Shown: one piece after another, positions 8,603 to 17,243 of the stretch | Position numbering within the stretch: position 1 is the stretch's first letter | How the letters are laid out: each line of letters begins with the position of its first letter | Source: JBCDIQ01 sp039024295 | Lineage (GTDB): Bacteria > Bacteroidota > Bacteroidia > J057 | Direction: 5' to 3' | DNA length: 23,165 nt | Assembly (NCBI GenBank): GCA_039024295.1 | Contig: JBCDIQ010000037.1 | Span: forward strand, 1 to 23,165 | Program-made: the position numbers and the translations under genes | Notes under the pieces: model-generated | Databases searched by the model: none | Told to the model about the DNA's origin: nothing | What the model saw: only the letters and a program-made list of their open reading frames with translations

Positions 8603-9698
8603 TTTCACTGTAGGTTGCACTCACAATGGTCTTGTTGAAAAATTCCAAAAATCCCTCACCATTGGAAGATATTTCTCCCAGTGACAAAATTCCCGAAGGG
8701 GTTTGGCCTTCCAGGGCCTCTTTTACTGCCTCAAGTTCTCGGTGAAAGTCTTCCTCCAGAAATAAGACCCTGGAAATACAATCCACAATAAGGTTCTTGC
8801 TCCCTTTGTCGGCATGCAAATAGCTATCGGTGGCAGCCTGACGGGCAGAAGCTACCAGGCTTTCAGGAGCTCCTTTCAGGATATTCAGGACCGAGTTTTC
8901 GGGAACCATTCCCACGCACATCAGGCCTCCTTCAGGAGTGGCTGAGATGGGATCTCTAACCACGTCCTCCGAGCCTTCCTTATAAATACCAAAAGGATAT
9001 CCTTTCGCAATGGGAAAGAACCCTTCATGGGTCAGCTCCCGGCCAGAATCCTGCTCTACTACTTCTTTGTAGACGTTGTAGGCGGGTTGCCAATTGAGTT
9101 CTTCAATCAAGTTTCCATTGGTGCGGGTGGCCACAAAAGGCCCAGTCACTTTTTGCCAGCCGTGGCGAACCCCCAGTTTTGCTTGCCAGGGCAGAAATGC
9201 CAACAAGGTTGCATCCTGAAATACTCCATGATGACTGAACAGGCAAGGAGCTGGTTGAAGGCTGAGTGAACCTGCTCCGCCTCCCAGGTAATTTACGGTA
9301 TGTCCCAGGCAGTTGAACACATAACTCAGCATCCCTGAGATGTTGGGAGAAAGCCCGTCCGTAAGCATGAAGGCTGTAGGCCCATACCTGTCTTCCTGAC
9401 CTTGCAGGCCTGAAAAAGTACGCTGTGAATCGGGGGTACCAGGAATGAGGTGAACCGCCTTTACTCCAGGAAACCAATAGATAAGGCAGCCCTTGGTGTA
9501 TTGCTGGGTATCATAAATGATTCCGGGAAAAATGCCTCCCATATACGTGAGTTGAGACTGGTCAAGGGCAGCTGTCAAGGCTTCCAGGGAAGGGGCCTCC
9601 TCTTCCCCCATAAGAACAAGGCCACATCCTGGATTTTCTTCTTCTAACTTGGTGAGCTGATGATGTATTTCATCAATGTTGGCATCCGCTAAAAACAT
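8589..9698 (-). CDS. FIST-domain (FIST_N/FIST_C) sensory protein
   Basis: FIST proteins are predicted small-ligand sensors (amino acids have been suggested) that work with kinases or chemoreceptors. The 369-residue product is almost all FIST: N-terminal part about residues 1-190 (GLVLMGEEEAPSLEALTAAL, YMGGIFPG, LGGGAGSLSLQPAPCLFSHHG) and C-terminal part about 190-365 (YKEVVEQDSGREL, FFPIAKGYPFGI, GGLMCVGMVPENSVLNIL, GILSLGEISSNGEGFLEFFN). No signal peptide or membrane segment is seen, so it should be cytoplasmic. It is the first gene of the cassette and overlaps the kinase start. The frame stays open upstream without a further ATG; the ATG at 9698 matches where the FIST_N fold normally begins. 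Confidence 0.88.
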   Translation of the reverse strand: MFLADANIDEIHHQLTKLEEENPGCGLVLMGEEEAPSLEALTAALDQSQLTYMGGIFPGIIYDTQQYTKGCLIYWFPGVKAVHLIPGTPDSQRTFSGLQGQEDRYGPTAFMLTDGLSPNISGMLSYVFNCLGHTVNYLGGGAGSLSLQPAPCLFSHHGVFQDATLLAFLPWQAKLGVRHGWQKVTGPFVATRTNGNLIEELNWQPAYNVYKEVVEQDSGRELTHEGFFPIAKGYPFGIYKEGSEDVVRDPISATPEGGLMCVGMVPENSVLNILKGAPESLVASARQAATDSYLHADKGSKNLIVDCISRVLFLEEDFHRELEAVKEALEGQTPSGILSLGEISSNGEGFLEFFNKTIVSATYSENAPD

Positions 9699-9765
9699 AT
9701 CCTGGATTTTATAAGGGAAATAACCCGGATTCTGCGAAACTCCATCACGATTATCCCCGTGAATA

Positions 9766-9796
9766 TTACATCGTTCTACAATTATCCTTACCTTAG
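9766..9796 (+). promoter_or_regulatory. Weak candidate promoter of lysS
   Basis: TTA (9766-9768), 20 bases, then TACCTTAG (9789-9796) matches the Bacteroidota promoter layout with one mismatch in each box. It would give a leader of about 24 bases before the lysS ATG. The spacing is right but both boxes are imperfect. Confidence 0.25.
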
Positions 9797-9826
9797 CACA
9801 CCCAAATTATCCATACGAATTGTTAT

Positions 9827-11557
9827 ATGAGCATTGAGCACCTGTTCCTGTCTGATCAGGAGATTCAACGGCGTGAAGAACTAGCTGCGCTACGTGAACT
9901 TGGCATTGATCCCTACCCTGCATCCGAATTTTTGGTAAACATCACCACAAAGGATATTCAGGATAATTTCGAAGAAGATACACCTGGATACGACGACCTT
10001 TCAATAGCTGGAAGGCTTACGAATAAACGTATCATGGGAAAGGCATCTTTCGCTGAGCTTCAGGATGCAGAAGGAACAATTCAGCTGTACCTGCAACGGG
10101 ATGAGCTTTGCCCAGGGGAGGACAAAACCCTGTATAACGCCCTATTTAAAAAATTGACTTCATTGGGAGACATTGTTGGGGTAAAGGGACACGCCTTTAT
10201 CACCAAAACGGGAGAGAAATCCATTTTTGTTAAGGACTTTGTCTTGCTAAGCAAGGTGCTGCGGCCTATCCCTTTTCCCAAAGAAAAGGACGGAAAGCTA
10301 TACGATACCTTGACTGATACTGAACAGCGGTACCGGCAGCGGTATGCTGACCTCATTGTACACCCAGAAGTACGAGCAACCTTCATCAAGCGAACTCGTC
10401 TGGTGCAAACGATGCGAGATTACCTCAACGATAAGGGATACCTGGAGGTCGAAACCCCCATTTTGCAGCCGATATATGGAGGGGCTGCTGCACGTCCTTT
10501 TAATACGCACCACAACACCCTGGACATGACCCTCTATTTGAGGATTGCCAATGAGCTGTACCTCAAGCGACTGATTGTCGGTGGATTTGAGGGGGTGTAC
10601 GAATTTTCCAAAGACTTCCGCAATGAGGGAATGTCACGCTTCCACAACCCGGAGTTCACCCAGATGGAGCTGTATGTAGCTTACAAGGACTACTACTGGA
10701 TGATGGATTTGGTCGAAGAAATGGTGGAGCGAATCGCCTTGGCTACCAACGGCAGTACACAGGTTCAGTGTGGTGAAAACCTCATTGATTTCAAGCGTCC
10801 TTGGAAAAGATATACCATGTATGAGTCCATTCAGGAATTCACTGGGATTGATATTTCTGAGATGGATGAAGCGGCCTTACGTCAGGTGGCAACAGAATTG
10901 GAAGTTCCCATTGATGAGACCATGGGACGAGGCAAGTTGATCGACGAAATCTTTGGAGAGAAGGTAGAGCCATTACTAATCCAACCGACCTTTATTACCG
11001 ATTATCCGGTGGAGATGAGCCCTTTGGCAAAAAAGCACAGGGACAAACCCGGGTTGGTGGAGCGATTCGAAGCGATTTGCAATGGAAAGGAGATTTGTAA
11101 CTCTTTTTCTGAACTAAATGATCCGATTGATCAGCGGGAGCGGTTTCAGGAGCAAGTAGAGCTGGGCAAGCGAGGAGATGATGAGGCCATGGTGCTGGAT
11201 GAGGACTTTTTGCGTGCCCTGGAATTCGGAATGCCTCCAACAGCAGGCTTGGGCATTGGAATTGATCGATTAAGTATGATCATGACCAATTCTCCATCCA
11301 TCCAAGATGTCCTGTTTTTCCCCCAAATGAAGCCTGAAGCTAAGCCGGAAAGGAGTTCAGATGAAGCGTTTGTGAGCCAGGGCGTTCCTTCTGAATGGAT
11401 TCCCGTTATAAGGAAAGCGAATGTTCCGACGGTTCAAGTTCTGAAAGAAGCAAATCCCAATAAACTGTTCCAAGAAATCTGCACGCTGAACAAAAAATAC
11501 AAGCTTGGGATGAAAAATCCCTCAAAAGAAGAAGTAGAAGGTTGGGTTAAGGGATAA
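9827..11557 (+). CDS. lysS: Lysyl-tRNA synthetase, class II
   Basis: The enzyme charges tRNA-Lys with lysine using ATP in the cytoplasm. The 576-residue product has an N-terminal OB-fold anticodon-binding domain (about residues 55-150), then the class II catalytic core. Motif 1 lies around KGYLEVETPILQPIYGGAAA; motif 2 is FRNEGMSRFHNPEFTQMEL (residues 265-282); motif 3 is PTAGLGIGIDRL (471-482). SPLAKKH and NGKEICNSFSELNDP are family signatures near 398-432. The protein is about 70 residues longer than the E. coli enzyme because of a C-terminal extension (about 502-576), which is common in Bacteroidota orthologues. The gene stands alone on the plus strand; the next gene begins 93 bases later and could be cotranscribed, since no terminator is visible between them. 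Confidence 0.98.
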   Translation: MSIEHLFLSDQEIQRREELAALRELGIDPYPASEFLVNITTKDIQDNFEEDTPGYDDLSIAGRLTNKRIMGKASFAELQDAEGTIQLYLQRDELCPGEDKTLYNALFKKLTSLGDIVGVKGHAFITKTGEKSIFVKDFVLLSKVLRPIPFPKEKDGKLYDTLTDTEQRYRQRYADLIVHPEVRATFIKRTRLVQTMRDYLNDKGYLEVETPILQPIYGGAAARPFNTHHNTLDMTLYLRIANELYLKRLIVGGFEGVYEFSKDFRNEGMSRFHNPEFTQMELYVAYKDYYWMMDLVEEMVERIALATNGSTQVQCGENLIDFKRPWKRYTMYESIQEFTGIDISEMDEAALRQVATELEVPIDETMGRGKLIDEIFGEKVEPLLIQPTFITDYPVEMSPLAKKHRDKPGLVERFEAICNGKEICNSFSELNDPIDQRERFQEQVELGKRGDDEAMVLDEDFLRALEFGMPPTAGLGIGIDRLSMIMTNSPSIQDVLFFPQMKPEAKPERSSDEAFVSQGVPSEWIPVIRKANVPTVQVLKEANPNKLFQEICTLNKKYKLGMKNPSKEEVEGWVKG

Positions 11558-11650
11558 TGGAAAAAAATCCTTTAATTTACACATTCCCGATCATCAAACT
11601 ATGAATGTGCTTTATGCGCATTGTGACCAGGCCTTTAAAGACTATAATTC

Positions 11651-14146
11651 ATGTTGTCTATTGACGAGAACGAGGAGTTGAACTCAGAAGAACAATCTAC
11701 TGAAAATCAACCCCAAGAGACTCCCGAAGCCGATCCGGCTCCTGTACCTCCCAAGGAAGAAGCTCAAGAGACCGCTCCAGTTGAAGGGGAGCCTGTTGAG
11801 GTTCCTGCTGAAGCTGAAAATGAAGCACCAGTTGAGGCCTCAACGGAAGAGGAAGTTGCCGAACCCGTAACCACATCTGAAGAAGCTGCCTCTGTTGAAG
11901 CTCAGGAAGAGGAAGCAGCAGCTCCTGTTTCAGAACCTACAGAAGAGGCTTCTCAGGAAGTTGAAGAAGCGGCAAGTACACCTGAAGTGGATACTTCAGA
12001 ATCAGTTCCAGTTGAAGCGTCTGCGGAAGCACCCTCAGAAGGAGGTGCCGAGGAGGCTCCTGCTTTCTCCGAGGAAGAAATGTTGTCCCAAATTGATCAC
12101 ATTCTGAGCCAGGAAAATAACCTGGACGTCCTCATTGAGCAGGCAACGCCCAACGAGTTGTTGCTCATGCTGGAGGTGTTCAACAAATCCGGAGAGGTGA
12201 AACCTTTCATTCGTCGGGTGGGCCTCATGAAGCGGAGGTTTGATGATTTAACCGAGAAGCAAGAAGTTCCTGCCAATACCCAAGGCAGGTTTAGCACGGC
12301 ACTTGCCGTTTTTAACAAGCGCAGGCAGGAATACCAGACAGCCCTTGATGAGCAAAAAGGGGAAAACACCACGAAGAAAAAGGAGCTTATCGAGAAACTT
12401 AAAGTCATTGTGGAGGCGGAGGAAATGAATCGCCATGACGAGGTGCGTGAGTTGCAGGAGGCCTGGAAAAAAATAGGCCCAGTTACCCGGAACGAACAAG
12501 AAGAAATTGTTAAGTCTTATAAATCCCTTCTTGACCAGTATTACCAGCAGCGGGAAGTACACCGTCAACTGATGGAGTATGACCGTCAGATTAACCTCAA
12601 AGAAAAGGAGCGTCTGCTAGAAGAACTGGAAACCTTGCTTCCTTCAGAAGAGGAGCAAAACAACCGGGAAATCTGGCGGGAGCGCAGTGAGCAGCTTACA
12701 GAATTGCAGCTTCGCTGGCGATCTACCGGTTTCATTCCTCGTGAAGACATGGACCGCATCAACCAACGGTACCGTGAACTGCTGGACAGCTTCTTTAATA
12801 CCAGAAGTTCATTCTACGCAGAGCAGGATGAGCAAAAAGGAGAAAACGGACAGAAAAAGCGTGAGCTGCTGGAGAAGATGCAACCCTATACCACTTTTTC
12901 TTCCGAGAAACCCAAAGAGTGGAACAAAGCGACTGATGAGTTACGTAAGCTCCAGGAAGAGTGGAAGGCCATCGGTCGGGCATCTCAGGAGGAGAACAGT
13001 GAATTGTGGAAGGCGTATCGTGCAGTAGGAAATGCCTTTTTCGGTGCCAAGTCTGCTTTCTTCAAAAAGCTGGACGAAGTACGGCAAGAAAACCTCGTGC
13101 AGAAGCGAGAGTTGTGCGAAAAAGCAGAGGGGATTCTAGAAGCAGCCGATTGGGAGAATGGCGCACGGGAATTGAAAAAGCTCCAGAAGGATTGGAAAAC
13201 AATAGGCCCTGTACCCGACAGGCATTCTAACCGCCTATGGAACCGATTCCGTCAGGCGTGTGATGCTTATTTCGAGAAGCGCCGCGAGCATTTTAATGAT
13301 CAGCATTCGGAAGAGATTGAAAACCTCCAAGCCAAGCGCGCCCTAATTGACGCTGTTCGGGCGGTATCCGTAGAAAAAGCGGGCAGCCGCGATGATGCCA
13401 TCAAGCAGATAAAAGATATCCAGGCAAAGTGGAAAGAAGTGGGGCGTGTGCCTTATCGGGAGAAGGATGTCATTTGGAAAGAGTTTCGGGCTGAGGTCGA
13501 TCAGTTTTTTGATGACTTGCGTCAAAACCGGGATCGAACCAACTACAGCAAGCGTCAGCGTGCCTCCAGTAAGGTGAGTTCTGATCCACGGATCATTAAA
13601 ATTCAAGGAAAAATTTCCAAGCTGAAAAGGCGAATCAGCCAGGCAAGGGAAAAGGTGGATGCCTATTCTACCAATATCGAGTTTATCTCTAAAGGAAAGT
13701 CTGGAGATGCGCTGCGTCAGCGGATTCAGCAGGAAATTGACCAGGAATCGAAGAACATTGAGGAGATGAACGCCAGAATCATCGAGCTGGAAGAGTCGAT
13801 GGTTGCAACTCCTGAACCTGAGCCGAAAGAAGAGCCAACTGCAGAAGCAGCAGCCGAGGGCGAAACTGTTGCGACCCCTGCAGAAACGGAAGAAACGCCA
13901 TCTGTGGAGGCTGAAGTGCCAGTTGAGGAAGCACCTGCCAGTGAAGCAGCGGTAGAAGAAGCACCTGCTAAGGAAGATGAAGGTGCACCAATTGAGACAC
14001 CTGAAGCTGATGCAACTCATGCTGAGCCAGAGGAACCGACGGCAGAAGATACCCCTGAAGAAGCACCTGCTGCCGAACCAGTAGAAGCTGACGCACCAAC
14101 GGAAGAAGAGAAGAAGGAAGAATCCGAAGAGGAGAAACCTTCCTGA
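11651..14146 (+). CDS. DUF349-repeat coiled-coil protein with acidic low-complexity ends
   Basis: The 831-residue protein has a central part (about residues 150-715) of long helices with at least five DUF349 units, each marked by a conserved tryptophan: WKKIGP, WRSTGFIP, WKAIGR, WKTIGPVP and WKEVGRVP, with intervening K/E/R-rich coiled coil. Residues 1-140 and about 716-831 are low-complexity and strongly acidic, made of E, A, P, V, S and T. No signal peptide or membrane helix is seen, so it should be cytoplasmic. DUF349 has no settled biochemical role; proteins of this type are widespread in Bacteroidota. The start ATG at 11651 is the only in-frame one near the upstream gap. A second ATG at 11601 is in another frame. 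A strong terminator follows 22 bases after the stop. Confidence 0.9.
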   Translation: MLSIDENEELNSEEQSTENQPQETPEADPAPVPPKEEAQETAPVEGEPVEVPAEAENEAPVEASTEEEVAEPVTTSEEAASVEAQEEEAAAPVSEPTEEASQEVEEAASTPEVDTSESVPVEASAEAPSEGGAEEAPAFSEEEMLSQIDHILSQENNLDVLIEQATPNELLLMLEVFNKSGEVKPFIRRVGLMKRRFDDLTEKQEVPANTQGRFSTALAVFNKRRQEYQTALDEQKGENTTKKKELIEKLKVIVEAEEMNRHDEVRELQEAWKKIGPVTRNEQEEIVKSYKSLLDQYYQQREVHRQLMEYDRQINLKEKERLLEELETLLPSEEEQNNREIWRERSEQLTELQLRWRSTGFIPREDMDRINQRYRELLDSFFNTRSSFYAEQDEQKGENGQKKRELLEKMQPYTTFSSEKPKEWNKATDELRKLQEEWKAIGRASQEENSELWKAYRAVGNAFFGAKSAFFKKLDEVRQENLVQKRELCEKAEGILEAADWENGARELKKLQKDWKTIGPVPDRHSNRLWNRFRQACDAYFEKRREHFNDQHSEEIENLQAKRALIDAVRAVSVEKAGSRDDAIKQIKDIQAKWKEVGRVPYREKDVIWKEFRAEVDQFFDDLRQNRDRTNYSKRQRASSKVSSDPRIIKIQGKISKLKRRISQAREKVDAYSTNIEFISKGKSGDALRQRIQQEIDQESKNIEEMNARIIELEESMVATPEPEPKEEPTAEAAAEGETVATPAETEETPSVEAEVPVEEAPASEAAVEEAPAKEDEGAPIETPEADATHAEPEEPTAEDTPEEAPAAEPVEADAPTEEEKKEESEEEKPS

Positions 14147-14167
14147 GCATAATACCCCTTGAAAAAT

Positions 14168-14199
14168 GACCGGTTATCACTTTGATGACCGGTTTTTTT
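14168..14199. terminator. Bidirectional intrinsic terminator between convergent genes
   Basis: GACCGGTTATCA pairs with TGATGACCGGTT (12 positions, two G-T wobbles) around a CTT loop, followed by seven T on the plus strand. On the minus strand the stem is followed by ATTTTTC, so it can serve both directions. The stop codon of the minus-strand SUMF1 gene (14198-14200) lies inside the plus-strand T tract. Confidence 0.88.
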
Positions 14200-15676
14200 A
14201 TCTCACCCCACGTCCTCCGGAAGTATTCCTTCTAAGAGATGGAAACAAGCCTGCGTAATAGCGGTCAGAAACCGCCAGGTCGCGGAAAAGGGCGAACACC
14301 CCGCTGAGAAATGCACCGCCACGGTATCCAACTCCCGTATTTTCTGGCCAAGAAGCAACATCAGCATCTCCATTGGGCGCAAGTGTTCCATCTCCCAAAG
14401 TCCCTCGATAGTTAAGTCCTTCGGTTGAAGTAACGGAAACACACAACTCCCATACATTCCCACTCATTTCCAGCACGCCATAGTAGCTGCCTCCTATTTG
14501 GAGACGATCGCTGGTAGCACTTCCTCCAAAACCTGCTCTTAACCCGCCTGTCGGCCCTGTATAGCCATGACTGGCTAGCCCAGCGGTTGATGTAGCTGTT
14601 TCTGAAACGGTCTCTCCATCTGTGCCATCAAACTGGACGGTATTGGCATCGATGACCTCAGGGGTGCCCCAGGCAAATTCTCCCCCGACAGGTCGAACCG
14701 GTCCACGGCATATTTTTTCAAACTCCAATTCAGTCATGGGGCGCAGCCCGGCCCAATCCAGGTAGGCAGTTACATCTTGCCAGTTTAAAAAATTACAGGC
14801 CCTATTCTGGCCATCTTCCTGCCGGTTAAAGTTGCCATCATCGGATGCGTCACAGCCATACTGGGCGGGGATCTGGCCTCGAATCCCTGGAACTGCGATT
14901 GCCAGGCCATTTCTGCTGGCAAGCTGTCTGGTAGGGCTAAATACGAAGGTGCCCCGGTCTGCATCAGGCGGCTGAAGCGTCCTGCTCTCTTGTTGTCCAA
15001 AGGTCAAGCAATTCAGGAAATCCCGGTACTGGGCCTGTCCAATTTCATATTTCATTGAATAAAACCCGGCGTATCCTTTTGGGAAGTTGGGGGGGAGCGT
15101 TCCTACTGGGGAATAAGTGGTGGTGTCACACAGTTCTCCTGTATTGAGGCCGACAGGAATGAATGCCTCTGAGGAAATTTGCAAGGGACCACTACTTGCA
15201 CCATCACGAAAATGATGGAAACTGCTGCTGTCCCCCAACCAAAATGACCCTTCGGGAATGTACACCATCTCAATGCCAAACACTCGAAGGTCGTAACTTC
15301 CTGGGGGCAGAGGCTGAGCCAAGGTCAGTTCCACTGTTTCTGGACCAATATTTCCCGACCCTTGACTGGCGCGTCGGGCAAAAATGCCCATCTCATCAGG
15401 GACAGCCTCTAGCTGGAGTGCGGTCCCCCAGCTTTGGTGGTCCAATGACTGGGCAGAAAACGGGATAGGCTGCCAGCTCCCATTGGCTGCCCGGTATTTG
15501 GCAAATACCCAGACAGCATCGTGGTTACCTGGAGATGAGGTGAGCCACCAGCTGTTTTCCCAACTAATGGTCACCTGAAATTTATCTTGGCCTACCCATC
15601 GCAATTGACTCAATTGCAGGTTATTGGCCATAACCCCACAATTGAGCCAAATCAAGATAAAAGGAAGGTACCTCAT
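14198..15676 (-). CDS. Secreted SUMF1/FGE-fold protein in the B12 operon, probably non-catalytic
   Basis: The 492-residue product has a signal peptide (about residues 1-17, FILIWLNCGVMA). Residues 18-140 form a beta-rich N-terminal domain that I do not recognise. From about residue 145 there is a formylglycine-generating-enzyme (SUMF1, C-type-lectin) fold: VYIPEGSFWLGD, YSMKYEIGQAQYRDFLN, NFLNWQDVTAYLDWAGLRPM with TELEFEKICRGP, GNVWELCVS, YRGGAF, and the end SGGRGVR. The two active-site cysteines of true FGE should lie after RGGxF; here the stretch GVFALFRDLAVSDRYY has none, so sulfatase activation is unlikely and a binding or structural role fits better. It is the last gene of the riboswitch operon, and its ATG overlaps the stop of the upstream gene by four bases, implying coupled translation. 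Confidence 0.85.
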   Translation of the reverse strand: MRYLPFILIWLNCGVMANNLQLSQLRWVGQDKFQVTISWENSWWLTSSPGNHDAVWVFAKYRAANGSWQPIPFSAQSLDHQSWGTALQLEAVPDEMGIFARRASQGSGNIGPETVELTLAQPLPPGSYDLRVFGIEMVYIPEGSFWLGDSSSFHHFRDGASSGPLQISSEAFIPVGLNTGELCDTTTYSPVGTLPPNFPKGYAGFYSMKYEIGQAQYRDFLNCLTFGQQESRTLQPPDADRGTFVFSPTRQLASRNGLAIAVPGIRGQIPAQYGCDASDDGNFNRQEDGQNRACNFLNWQDVTAYLDWAGLRPMTELEFEKICRGPVRPVGGEFAWGTPEVIDANTVQFDGTDGETVSETATSTAGLASHGYTGPTGGLRAGFGGSATSDRLQIGGSYYGVLEMSGNVWELCVSVTSTEGLNYRGTLGDGTLAPNGDADVASWPENTGVGYRGGAFLSGVFALFRDLAVSDRYYAGLFPSLRRNTSGGRGVR

Positions 15677-17235
15677 CGTTTTAGGATGGTGGTTTGCCAG
15701 CGTAGCTGATCAGACGATAGGCGAACCCAATATGTGCCTGTCGGAAGGCCCGCAAGTTGTACAGGAACTTCATTGATCCCCGGATTTACAACAGCACTAT
15801 AAACGGCTTGCCCATTTGCAGAAAATACTTCCAGTTTGCCAATAGACTCGAGCGGCTTGTCCCACGAAACCATCAGGCGATCCTGGAATGGATTGGGATA
15901 TGCTGTTAAATCAGATTGAGTCTGAGCGTCTGCTAGACTGGCAGGAAAGGTAACATTCAGTACTACTTCTACTGTGTCAGAACGGCCCCATACATCGGTG
16001 GCAGCATACAGGAGTCCATCTGTTCCATTGAAGCCGCTTTGCGGTTGGTAGACCCCGTTGGCCCAACTACCAGAAACGCCATTTTGAACCAGGCTAAACG
16101 TAAGTGAATCTCCATCGGAATCCGTGTCGTTTGCCAACAAGAGAGATTCTGGTAGGGAAAAAGGTTGGTTGTTAGGCAGGGTAAAAGTATCTGCACCTGC
16201 GGTAGGAACCGAATTATACGTCAGGGTAATTGCAGAGCCTGAAATATCTGTGCTAATGCTGTCCCCCATCAAGGTAATGGTATCCAAAACTGCCAGGCGG
16301 CCAAAGCTAAAGAAGTCTGATTGCTGGACGTACAGTAACTCGTTCAGGGTGTCAAATACAGCGGAATTGTAACCAACGGACAGAGAAAAAGAGAGGTCTT
16401 CCTGCTGGGTACTCACATCGTACCTCCCCAGGCCATTGCCAAAATCCGCATAGAGAAAATTGTCGTATAAGGCTACGCCTCCCGAAGCTCTTCCCGTAGA
16501 ATCTGCAGTCCAGGAGCTTGTGGCAGGATCGAAGGTGACTACCCTTGCCCGGACCAATGCAAAGTTTGCATCAAACTTTTGAGCCAAGCCATATACACGC
16601 TGCCCATCAGTAAAGAGATCACCAATGCCTGAGGTAAAGGTATCCATTGCCACAATGTCCACGAAAGTTGGCAGCATCCCCGTAAGGTCGAAACGGGCCA
16701 ATCTCCCTGTATCATTTTGGGTAAAGGATACATAAGCCGTATCATTCAGAATGGTCATGCCAGAAGTACTGGTCGGGATATCTGCATCCTGAAAGGCAGG
16801 GCCTGCGGCCAGGTCATTCTTGTCAAAAGCCAAGAAGTAATTGCCGGTGGCACCAAACCCTCTGTTGATCAGTAGCCAGTCGTTGTATAACGCAATGTTT
16901 TGGGTTCCGCTTACATTGGTGGCACTGTCAACCCGGTCGGTATTGCGGGCATCCAGTTTCACAATGAGGTCAGCCCCTGCTGGGTTCGCACCAGCTCGGC
17001 CTACGTGGTAATACACAAACTGATTTTCCTGGGTAACCGCATTTGAAAAGTCCCCAAAGGAAGAATCTATCACTGTGGCAGCATTGGAAACAGGATCATA
17101 TTCGTAGCATTTCACATAGTTACCCGGAGCACTGAAGCTTCCCCCCGTGGTAAAAAATGCGCGTTCGGTGAACGACTGAGCCATGGTAATGCCTGCACTC
17201 AGCATAACAAAAAGTAGGGTTGTAAAGAGTCTCAT
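15673..17235 (-). CDS. T9SS-sorted beta-propeller-like surface protein, candidate BtuG-type B12-binding partner of BtuB
   Basis: The 520-residue product has a signal peptide (LLFVMLSAGITMA, cleaved before QSFTER). Residues about 25-325 consist of short four-strand units such as FLAFDKNDLAAG, RLARFDLTG, GLGRYDVS and ELLYVQQSD, resembling YncE/DUF5074 beta-propellers. Residues about 335-425 are a cadherin/Ig-like module (LLANDTDSDGDSLTFSLV). The last 80 residues are a type A T9SS sorting domain (AYPNPFQDRLMVSWD, GTYWVRL, ending TILKR). It is the second gene of a cobalamin-riboswitch operon, 8 bases after btuB. In Bacteroides the surface propeller lipoprotein BtuG captures B12 for BtuB; position and fold suggest the same job here, but with T9SS anchoring. 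That function is an inference. Confidence 0.8.
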   Translation of the reverse strand: MRLFTTLLFVMLSAGITMAQSFTERAFFTTGGSFSAPGNYVKCYEYDPVSNAATVIDSSFGDFSNAVTQENQFVYYHVGRAGANPAGADLIVKLDARNTDRVDSATNVSGTQNIALYNDWLLINRGFGATGNYFLAFDKNDLAAGPAFQDADIPTSTSGMTILNDTAYVSFTQNDTGRLARFDLTGMLPTFVDIVAMDTFTSGIGDLFTDGQRVYGLAQKFDANFALVRARVVTFDPATSSWTADSTGRASGGVALYDNFLYADFGNGLGRYDVSTQQEDLSFSLSVGYNSAVFDTLNELLYVQQSDFFSFGRLAVLDTITLMGDSISTDISGSAITLTYNSVPTAGADTFTLPNNQPFSLPESLLLANDTDSDGDSLTFSLVQNGVSGSWANGVYQPQSGFNGTDGLLYAATDVWGRSDTVEVVLNVTFPASLADAQTQSDLTAYPNPFQDRLMVSWDKPLESIGKLEVFSANGQAVYSAVVNPGINEVPVQLAGLPTGTYWVRLSSDQLRWQTTILKR

Positions 17236-17243
17236 AAATAGAA

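Noticed and set aside
13343..14020. 225-codon open frame on the minus strand
   Set aside because: It is antisense to the DUF349 gene and its F/R/L/C-rich product mirrors the repetitive acidic codons. No start context or domain supports it.
14198..15676. Sulfatase-activating formylglycine-generating enzyme
   Set aside because: The catalytic cysteines expected after RGGxF are missing and no sulfatase gene is nearby.
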